Positions 1 through 4,667 of a stretch of 5,638 bases of DNA are shown here, piece by piece. How positions within the stretch are numbered: the stretch's first letter is position 1; every line of letters begins with the position of its first letter. The notes beneath the pieces were generated by a model. It did not search any database. It saw nothing but the letters and a program-made list of their open reading frames with translations, and had not been told where the DNA came from. This DNA is from DAOUGC01 sp034429695 (GTDB lineage: Bacteria > Chloroflexota > Anaerolineae > Anaerolineales > Anaerolineaceae). The translations under genes and the position numbers were made by a program. Where the stretch lies: assembly GCA_034429695.1 (NCBI GenBank), contig DAOUGC010000283.1:1-5638 (forward strand), written 5' to 3'.

Positions 1-503
1 CCCCGGCTCCGACAGTCACTCCCACCCCCATCCCCAGCGAAACACCCGTTGTCGAGGCAAGCGCCCCACTGGGCCCCCTGGCTCCCACCCTGACCATGCC
101 GGCGTATACTGCGGAAGATAAAGCCAGCCTGGTTTTACAGGAACCCGCTGATGGTTTTGAAGTGGGTATTCGCGAGAAATTTGATGTGGCCTGGACAGTG
201 CGTAATGATGGTCCCACCACGTGGACCAAGGATCGCTACAGTGTAAAATATTCGCACGGGGCTGCGCTGGGTGAAGGCCCGGTTTTTTACCTGAAGCAGG
301 ATGTGCCCCCTGGTGATACCGTCACCCTTTACGTTGACATGGTATCCCCTGGTTATGCCGGCACAATGACCTCACACTGGGCATTGACCAATGCCGAGGG
401 CGCTCCATTTTACACCCTGTATGTAACTGTAAAAGTTGTGACCGGCCCAACCACCACCCCCAGTCCCACCTTTGAACCACCGGCTCCCACCGCAGAAGGG
501 TAA
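1..503 (+). CDS. 3' end of a Thr/Pro-rich protein with a C-terminal NBR1-type Ig-like domain (partial)
   Basis: The reading frame is open from position 3 to the TAA at 501-503, so the gene begins outside the window; the ATG at 96 is internal, not a start. The first ~30 visible residues are a Pro/Thr/Ala-rich linker. A beta-rich domain of about 100 residues follows (roughly 135-440). It fits the NBR1 'four-tryptophan' Ig-like fold: a W-T-V-R-N motif (Trp codon 192-194), T-T-W (222-224), V-P-P-G-D, a V-S-P-G-Y-A-G turn, and S-H-W-A-L (378-380). The fourth tryptophan of the family appears replaced by Tyr in T-L-Y-V-T-V. The protein ends in a short Thr/Pro-rich tail. The linkers suggest an exported protein, but the signal region is off-window. 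The domain is generally a binding module; the partner is unknown. It converges on the LysM gene, separated by a shared terminator. Confidence 0.82.
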   Translation, partial: PAPTVTPTPIPSETPVVEASAPLGPLAPTLTMPAYTAEDKASLVLQEPADGFEVGIREKFDVAWTVRNDGPTTWTKDRYSVKYSHGAALGEGPVFYLKQDVPPGDTVTLYVDMVSPGYAGTMTSHWALTNAEGAPFYTLYVTVKVVTGPTTTPSPTFEPPAPTAEG

Positions 504-513
504 TTTCAAACGT

Positions 514-547
514 AAAAAGGCTCTCCGATATGGAGAGCCTTTTTTTT
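514..547. terminator. Bidirectional rho-independent terminator between convergent genes
   Basis: A perfect 8-bp stem, GGCTCTCC (519-526) with GGAGAGCC (532-539), closes a 5-base loop. It is flanked by five A on the left (514-518) and eight T on the right (540-547). Read on the plus strand it ends the Ig-domain gene 11 bases after its stop codon. Read on the minus strand the same hairpin is followed by five T and lies 20 bases beyond the stop codon of the LysM gene. The longer T run suggests stronger termination of plus-strand transcripts. Confidence 0.93.
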
Positions 548-566
548 CCAGCATGAAAAAATGAAC

Positions 567-1325
567 TTACGGTGTAGCTGTTGCTGTTGGGGGCGCGGGC
601 GTGGAGCTGACCAGCGGGGTGCTGCTGGGAGCCAGGGTGACCGTGGGGGTCACAATCCACACCGGAATGACCACCACCTGCCCCGCCTGAATGGCGTTGG
701 CGTCGGTCAACTCATCCAGATTATTCTTGCGATTGTACTCATTGGTTGCCTTAAGGATTTCATCAACGGTCGAACCAAACCGATTGGCAAGAATATCCAG
801 CGTTTCTCCAGACAGCACCTGGTGCTCCACTTTTGTACCGCGCGGCAGATCAGTGGGAACGGTGGTTGCGGTGGGCAACTGCTGATTGGGAGCCGGGATC
901 AGGATCTTCTGACCTACCGTGATGGGGCAGCTATTGCCAAAATTATTAATGGCGAGCAGCACCATCAGATCAACGTTGTTTGTGACGGCAATATCCCAGC
1001 AGTTATCATTTTCCTTCACGGTGTATTCAAACGGACCGGAAGGTGTGACGGTTTCTGTGATGGTGGGGGTAAGGGTAATTGTCGCAGTTTCAGTGGGTGT
1101 CAGGGTTGGTGTGACGGGAGTGGCCGTCGCGGTGTTGGTGGGGGTCGGGGTGTCCGTCGCAAACAGCGCGATCGCCGGACGGTTGGGTCCGGTGAACCAT
1201 ACCACCAGGATGATCAATCCAACCGCCACCAGCAGAACAGCCAGAGCGCCAACGAAGAACGGCATCATCTGCTGTCTCTTGCGGAAGGAATCGATCACAC
1301 TTTGAGGAGAATCTTTTCCAGCCAT
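567..1325 (-). CDS. Membrane-anchored protein with two LysM domains and Thr/Pro-rich linkers
   Basis: This 252-residue protein is predicted to sit in the cell envelope. A short basic N-terminus (R15, K16, R17) precedes one hydrophobic segment at about 21-44, which fits an uncleaved signal anchor with the remainder outside. Residues 57-97 form a Thr/Pro-rich stalk. LysM 1 spans about 99-144 (Y-T-V-K start, V-G-Q-K-I-L-I-P end) and contains C109 and C133, which could form a disulfide. LysM 2 spans about 166-221 and ends G-Q-V-V-V-I-P-V. A Thr/Ser/Pro-rich tail closes the protein. LysM modules bind N-acetylglucosamine polymers such as peptidoglycan, so a wall-binding role is inferred; no catalytic domain is present. 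The frame is open to an ATG at 1409, but the ATG at 1325 is preferred because AGGAA lies 5 bases upstream and the extension would cover the promoter. It lies downstream of uvrA on the same strand, but a terminator separates them. Confidence 0.88.
   Translation of the reverse strand: MAGKDSPQSVIDSFRKRQQMMPFFVGALAVLLVAVGLIILVVWFTGPNRPAIALFATDTPTPTNTATATPVTPTLTPTETATITLTPTITETVTPSGPFEYTVKENDNCWDIAVTNNVDLMVLLAINNFGNSCPITVGQKILIPAPNQQLPTATTVPTDLPRGTKVEHQVLSGETLDILANRFGSTVDEILKATNEYNRKNNLDELTDANAIQAGQVVVIPVWIVTPTVTLAPSSTPLVSSTPAPPTATATP
1035..1157 (-). repeat. Low-complexity Thr/Pro stalk coding repeat in the LysM gene
   Basis: This stretch encodes residues 57-97 of the LysM protein, almost entirely Thr, Pro, Ala, Val and Ile in short T-P-T-type units. 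On the plus strand it reads as a G/T-rich run of GGTGT and GGGGT words. It probably acts as an extended spacer holding the LysM modules away from the membrane. Such tracts are prone to changes in unit number. Confidence 0.7.
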
Positions 1326-1330
1326 AGGGG

Positions 1331-1335
1331 TTCCT
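1331..1335 (-). promoter_or_regulatory. Shine-Dalgarno site of the LysM gene
   Basis: On the minus strand AGGAA ends 5 bases before the ATG at 1325-1323. This supports the internal start over the in-frame ATG 28 codons upstream. Confidence 0.7.
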
Positions 1336-1354
1336 GTCTTTTTCTGGTAGAGTG

Positions 1355-1380
1355 GAGAGCAATTTGGTTTGCCTGCTCTC
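1355..1380 (-). promoter_or_regulatory. Perfect inverted repeat at the likely transcription start of the LysM gene
   Basis: GAGAGCA (1355-1361) and TGCTCTC (1374-1380) are perfect 7-bp inverted arms with a 12-base spacer. On the minus strand the repeat begins on the base directly after the proposed -10 box (1386-1381), so it overlaps the expected +1. It could be an operator for a dimeric regulator, or a leader hairpin if transcription begins further upstream. The symmetry is plain in the sequence; its function is inferred. Confidence 0.5.
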
Positions 1381-1409
1381 ATTACAAAACTGACGATTAC
1401 GGGTGACAA
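1381..1409 (-). promoter_or_regulatory. Probable sigma-70 promoter of the LysM gene
   Basis: On the minus strand TTGTCA (1409-1404, 5 of 6 to consensus) and TGTAAT (1386-1381, 5 of 6) are separated by an ideal 17 bases. Transcription would start near 1374, giving a leader of about 50 bases. A weaker alternative is TAGAAT at 1420-1415 with a poor -35 (TCGACC) 17 bases upstream. Either way the LysM gene has its own promoter downstream of the uvrA terminator. Confidence 0.6.
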
Positions 1410-1486
1410 AAATAATTCTACTCGATAATCATGGAGTGGTCGAGGTTCGATTTGTCAAGGGAAAGATCCGAATTTCCTGGTTGTGT

Positions 1487-1520
1487 AAAAAAAGCTGTCC
1501 GGCGGTTTCACCGGACAGCC
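1487..1520 (-). terminator. Rho-independent terminator of uvrA
   Basis: The perfect 9-bp arms GCTGTCCGG (1494-1502) and CCGGACAGC (1511-1519) enclose an 8-base loop. On the minus strand the stem is followed directly by seven T (complement of 1487-1493). The stem begins 22 bases after the uvrA stop codon. It separates uvrA transcription from the LysM gene; there is no comparable T run on the plus strand. Confidence 0.93.
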
Positions 1521-1541
1521 GCATGGACCCTGGTTACGCAC

Positions 1542-4445
1542 TCACTGTTGAGAGGCGCGCTCAGCTTCGAGATACCTGCTGAGAAACTGTCCGGTGTAGG
1601 AATCCTCAACCCGCATCACCTCCTCGGGTGTTCCGGCAGCCAGGATTCTTCCACCCCGGTCGCCGCCGTCTGGTCCCAGGTCAATCAGATGATCGGCGAC
1701 CTTGATGATGTCGAGGTTATGCTCAATGATCAACACGGTGTTGCCGGTATCCACCAACCGTTGCAGTACATCGATCAGACGGTGTACGTCAGCGGCATGC
1801 AACCCCACCGAGGGTTCATCCAGAACATACAGGGTGCGGCCTGTGGCGCGGCGTGAGAGCTCTTTTGCAAGCTTCACCCGCTGCGCTTCGCCGCCTGATA
1901 GCGTGGTGGCCGGTTGGCCGATTTTGATATACCCCAGACCGACTTCATTCATGGTCTTCAGCTTGCTGACGATGGCAGGGAAGGCTGAAAACAGTTCCAT
2001 GCCAGCTTCAACAGTGGTATCCAGCACATCGGCAATGGATGCGCCCTTGAAGTGCACCTGCAATGTTTCACGGTTGAAACGCGCTCCGTGGCACACGTCG
2101 CAAGGTACGTAAATGTCGGGTAGAAACTGCATCTCGATCCGCAACTGCCCCTGCCCCTGACAGGCTTCACATCGCCCACCATGTATATTAAATGAAAAGC
2201 GTCCGGGCTTGTAGCCGCGCATCTTGCTTTCCTGCAACTCGGCGAACAATTTTCGCACCTCATCCCACATGCCGGTATAAGTGCCCGGGTTGGACCGCGG
2301 GGTGCGCCCAATGGGGGATTGATCAATGTTGATGATCTTATCCAAAAATTCCAACCCTTCAATGCGATCATATTCAGCCGGCTGGGTATGTGCACGGTTA
2401 AGCTCACGCGCCAGCGCCTGGTACAGGATGTCCACCATCAATGTGGATTTTCCAGACCCTGACACACCCGTGATGCACACCAGTTTGCCCAGTGGGATCT
2501 CAGCCGTAATGTCCTTCAGGTTGTTTCCGCGCGCGCCAATGATGCGCAACATGTTACCGCTGCCCTTGCGCCGTTCTGACGGAATGGTCACATGCATGCG
2601 GCGGGAAAGATACGCCCCGGTGAGCGATCTGGGATTTTCAAGAATCTGCTGCACGGTTCCCTCAGCGATCACCTCACCGCCGTGCACACCCGCGCCTGGA
2701 CCAAGGTCAATAATCCAGTCAGCCATGCGGATGGTTTCCTCATCGTGTTCCACCACCAGCACGGTATTACCAATATCGCGCAGATGTTTGAGGGTCTCCA
2801 GCAAGCGGTCATTGTCTCGCGGATGCAAACCAATGGAAGGCTCGTCAAGCACATACAGGACCCCCATCAGGCGGGAGCCAATTTGTGTTGCCAGACGGAT
2901 GCGCTGCGCCTCTCCACCAGACAGGGAGGCTGATGACCGCCGCAGGGTGAGATAATCCAACCCGACATCCACCAGAAAACCCAGCCGGGAAACAATTTCC
3001 TTGATGATGCGGCTGGCAATGGTGCGGTTGCGCTCACTCATCAGCCCCGGATCCATTAAATGTTTTGCCCATTCCAGCGTGCGATTCACAGGCCAGTTGG
3101 TCACCTCGATAATGTTGCTATCCAGGATGGTCACTGCCAGCACTTCAGGACGCAGGCGGGTTCCCTTGCATGTGGGGCAGGGCCTGTCACTCATATACTC
3201 AGAGATCTTGTTGCGGATGTAATCGGAACCGGTTTCCTTGTAACGCCGCTCCAGATTGGGAATTACGCCCTCCCACGGTGTGCGGAAGGATGCCTGGCGG
3301 GAGTTTTTACCGTTAAATGTCACCAGCACTTCCTGCCCGCCCGACCCAAAAAGGACAATCTTCAACTTTTCTTCGGGGATATCCCGCACGGGTGCATCCA
3401 GATCAATCTGATACTCTCTGGCAACCGCTTCCAGCATGGACCAATACATGGTGCCTTCGCGGTCACCATTACGATTATTCCATTCCAACCCCAAAATGGC
3501 GCCTTCGTTGATGGATCGTTCAGTATCAGGGATGAGCAGGTCAGGGTCAATTTCGAGCTTGCTTCCCAGCCCCTGACAGTCAGGACAGGCGCCATGTGGT
3601 GTATTAAATGAAAAGGTGCGGGGTTCAATCTCGGGCAGGCTGACCCCGTGCTCAGGGCAGGCCAGATGCTCCGAGAAGAACAGATCCAGCGGGGGCTCTG
3701 TCGACAAATTCTGTACGGTCAGATAACCCTCGCCCACCTTGAGCGCCGTCTCGATTGAATCGGTCAAACGGGTGCGGGCAGCCTGTTCTTCTTCATGATT
3801 GTCGTGATGGGCCAGCACCAGCCGGTCAACCACCGCCTCAATGGTGTGGATCTTATACCGATCCAGTTTGATCTCATCGTCCAGGTTGTAGACCACCCCA
3901 TCCACCCGCACGCGCACAAAACCCGCCTTGCGCACCTCATCAAACACTGCCTGATACGTTCCCTTGCGCGCCCGCACGACCGGCGCGAGGATCAACAGGC
4001 GGCTGTTTTCCGGCAGTGCTTCTACTGCATCCACAATTTCCTGCGCCGACTGTTTGACCACTTCACGCCCGCAAACCGGACAATGGGGGATGCCGATGCG
4101 GGCATACAGCAGACGCAGATAATCATAAATTTCGGTTACTGTTCCAACGGTTGAACGGGGGTTGTGAGAGGTGGCTTTTTGGTCAATGGAGACTGCCGGT
4201 GAGAGGCCATCAATATAGTCCACATCCGGTTTATCCATTTGCCCCAAAAATTGGCGGGCATATGCTGACAACGATTCAACATAGCGGCGTTGTCCCTCGG
4301 CAAAGATGGTGTCAAACGCCAGTGAGGATTTACCTGAACCAGACAGACCCGTGATCACCACCAGTTGATCGCGCGGTATCTCCACCGATATGTTTTTCAG
4401 GTTATGCTCACGCGCGCCCACCACTCGAATATTATTCTGCGTCAT
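1542..4445 (-). CDS. uvrA: Excinuclease ABC subunit UvrA
   Basis: UvrA is the dimeric DNA-damage sensor of nucleotide excision repair. It loads UvrB at lesions using two ABC ATPase modules and acts on the chromosome in the cytoplasm. The protein is 967 residues, close to the family norm (E. coli 940). First module: Walker A at 33-41 (K39), LSGGEAQ at 508-514, Walker B V-L-D-E-P at 532-536 and the H-loop region V-V-E-H-D at 564-568. Second module: Walker A at 660-668 (K666), LSGGEAQ at 849-855, Walker B at 874-878 and I-I-E-H-N at 906-910. Zinc ligands: C122/C125 with C423/C426; C263/H266 with C287/C290; C759/C762 with C782/C785. The C263/H266 pair is C-x-x-H rather than C-x-x-C. The UvrB-binding region is about 131-245 and has a His/Glu-rich stretch at 213-220. 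The ATG at 4445 follows AGGTGAT and gives the canonical N-terminus. The gene is monocistronic, with its own promoter and terminator. Confidence 0.99.
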   Translation of the reverse strand: MTQNNIRVVGAREHNLKNISVEIPRDQLVVITGLSGSGKSSLAFDTIFAEGQRRYVESLSAYARQFLGQMDKPDVDYIDGLSPAVSIDQKATSHNPRSTVGTVTEIYDYLRLLYARIGIPHCPVCGREVVKQSAQEIVDAVEALPENSRLLILAPVVRARKGTYQAVFDEVRKAGFVRVRVDGVVYNLDDEIKLDRYKIHTIEAVVDRLVLAHHDNHEEEQAARTRLTDSIETALKVGEGYLTVQNLSTEPPLDLFFSEHLACPEHGVSLPEIEPRTFSFNTPHGACPDCQGLGSKLEIDPDLLIPDTERSINEGAILGLEWNNRNGDREGTMYWSMLEAVAREYQIDLDAPVRDIPEEKLKIVLFGSGGQEVLVTFNGKNSRQASFRTPWEGVIPNLERRYKETGSDYIRNKISEYMSDRPCPTCKGTRLRPEVLAVTILDSNIIEVTNWPVNRTLEWAKHLMDPGLMSERNRTIASRIIKEIVSRLGFLVDVGLDYLTLRRSSASLSGGEAQRIRLATQIGSRLMGVLYVLDEPSIGLHPRDNDRLLETLKHLRDIGNTVLVVEHDEETIRMADWIIDLGPGAGVHGGEVIAEGTVQQILENPRSLTGAYLSRRMHVTIPSERRKGSGNMLRIIGARGNNLKDITAEIPLGKLVCITGVSGSGKSTLMVDILYQALARELNRAHTQPAEYDRIEGLEFLDKIINIDQSPIGRTPRSNPGTYTGMWDEVRKLFAELQESKMRGYKPGRFSFNIHGGRCEACQGQGQLRIEMQFLPDIYVPCDVCHGARFNRETLQVHFKGASIADVLDTTVEAGMELFSAFPAIVSKLKTMNEVGLGYIKIGQPATTLSGGEAQRVKLAKELSRRATGRTLYVLDEPSVGLHAADVHRLIDVLQRLVDTGNTVLIIEHNLDIIKVADHLIDLGPDGGDRGGRILAAGTPEEVMRVEDSYTGQFLSRYLEAERASQQ

Positions 4446-4447
4446 AA

Positions 4448-4473
4448 ATCACCTTCGTCCCCCGCGGGGAGGT
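4448..4473 (-). promoter_or_regulatory. uvrA Shine-Dalgarno site within a possible leader hairpin
   Basis: On the minus strand AGGTGAT (4454-4448) matches seven bases of the anti-SD complement and sits just before the ATG, fixing the uvrA start. Directly upstream, ACCT (4473-4470) can pair with AGGT of this SD. Inside that, CCCC (4469-4466) can pair with GGGG (4462-4459) around a GCG loop, leaving an ACGA bulge on one side. Pairing of the outer four bases would hide the SD. The ribosome site is well supported; the hairpin is an inference from complementarity. Confidence 0.55.
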
Positions 4474-4500
4474 TATGCCGGCCAGAGAGCAACCAGGCCA

Positions 4501-4520
4501 ATAGAACAAGATAGAACAAG
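4501..4520. repeat. Exact 10-bp tandem repeat at the likely uvrA start site
   Basis: ATAGAACAAG occurs twice head to tail with no mismatch. It lies immediately downstream of the uvrA -10 box and covers the expected +1. It places two GAAC tetramers in direct orientation one helical turn apart (4504-4507 and 4514-4517, six bases between). Direct GTTC repeats are the form of LexA box known in Alphaproteobacteria (GTTC-N7-GTTC), but the spacing here is one base shorter and the host is probably not of that class. The repeat is certain; regulatory use is conjecture. Confidence 0.6.
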
Positions 4521-4521
4521 T

Positions 4522-4551
4522 ATTATAACAGACAAGGTCAAACCTTGTCCA
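4522..4551 (-). promoter_or_regulatory. uvrA: Probable sigma-70 promoter of uvrA
   Basis: On the minus strand TGGACA (4551-4546, 5 of 6) and a perfect TATAAT (4527-4522) are 18 bases apart. Transcription should begin near 4515, giving a leader of about 70 bases. The spacer is almost filled by an inverted repeat (4531-4549), and the start site overlaps the tandem repeat, so the promoter appears well placed for repression. Confidence 0.75.
4531..4549. promoter_or_regulatory. Perfect 19-bp inverted repeat inside the uvrA promoter (operator candidate)
   Basis: GACAAGGT (4531-4538) and ACCTTGTC (4542-4549) are perfect 8-bp arms around CAA. The element fills most of the spacer between the -10 and -35 boxes and overlaps four bases of the -35. 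A dimeric protein bound here would block RNA polymerase. There is no T run on either side, so it is not a terminator. The regulator is unknown; an SOS-type repressor is one possibility because uvrA is an SOS gene in many bacteria. Confidence 0.6.
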
Positions 4552-4587
4552 ATTGATCATTTTCTCTTAACATATCCGGCTTCGTCT

Positions 4588-4604
4588 GTGGTTGACACAA
4601 CCAC
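4588..4604. promoter_or_regulatory. Perfect 17-bp inverted repeat over the transporter -35 box (operator candidate)
   Basis: GTGGTTG (4588-4594) and CAACCAC (4598-4604) are perfect 7-bp arms around ACA. The TTGACA -35 hexamer (4592-4597) lies wholly inside the element, so an occupied site would mask it. The arms differ from those of the uvrA palindrome, which points to a separate regulator. A TGGTT...AACCA core is broadly like sites bound by GntR-type dimers, but that resemblance is weak. Confidence 0.55.
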
Positions 4605-4619
4605 CGCCCTCCCTATAAT
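4592..4619 (+). promoter_or_regulatory. Consensus sigma-70 promoter of the transporter gene
   Basis: TTGACA (4592-4597) and TATAAT (4614-4619) both match consensus at 6 of 6 with a 16-base spacer. Transcription would begin near 4626, giving a leader of about 40 bases before the ATG at 4668. The unregulated promoter should be strong, which makes the palindrome over its -35 box more suggestive of control. Confidence 0.85.
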
Positions 4620-4651
4620 GAATACAGCAGTTCCCATCCAATGAACAAAAG

Positions 4652-4657
4652 AGAGGA
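4652..4657 (+). promoter_or_regulatory. Shine-Dalgarno site of the transporter gene
   Basis: AGAGGA lies 10 bases before the ATG at 4668. An in-frame ATG at 4641 would add nine residues, but it has no purine-rich site before it and would lie only about 15 bases from the predicted transcript start, so 4668 is preferred. Confidence 0.65.
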
Positions 4658-4667
4658 TTCCTACATC

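Noticed and set aside
561..1406. Plus-strand open frame of 281 codons opposite the LysM gene
   Set aside because: Its product is rich in Gly, Arg and Gln with no recognisable domain. The minus-strand frame has LysM motifs, a membrane anchor, an SD site and a promoter, so this is a shadow of the Thr/Pro coding sequence.
1326..1409. 28-codon N-terminal extension of the LysM protein from the ATG at 1409
   Set aside because: The extension covers the best promoter and the inverted repeat and adds non-hydrophobic residues ahead of a normal signal anchor. The ATG at 1325 has a good SD site.
1453..1458. Perfect TTGACA on the minus strand between uvrA and the LysM gene
   Set aside because: No acceptable -10 box lies 16-18 bases downstream; the nearest AT-rich hexamers are 22 and 32 bases away.
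1702..4354. Many open frames of 60-209 codons opposite or overlapping uvrA
   Set aside because: They lie entirely inside a complete, motif-rich UvrA gene and show no domains or ribosome sites of their own.
4554..4559. TGATCA palindrome in the divergent region
   Set aside because: A 6-bp palindrome is expected by chance and it does not overlap either promoter box.
4619..4645. Eight-codon open frame (M-N-T-A-V-P-I-Q) before the transporter, as a possible leader peptide
   Set aside because: Its ATG overlaps the -10 box, so it would lie upstream of the transcript start.
4641..4667. In-frame ATG nine codons upstream of the transporter start
   Set aside because: It has no SD sequence and lies about 15 bases from the predicted transcript start, while the ATG at 4668 has AGAGGA upstream. 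It remains a minor alternative.
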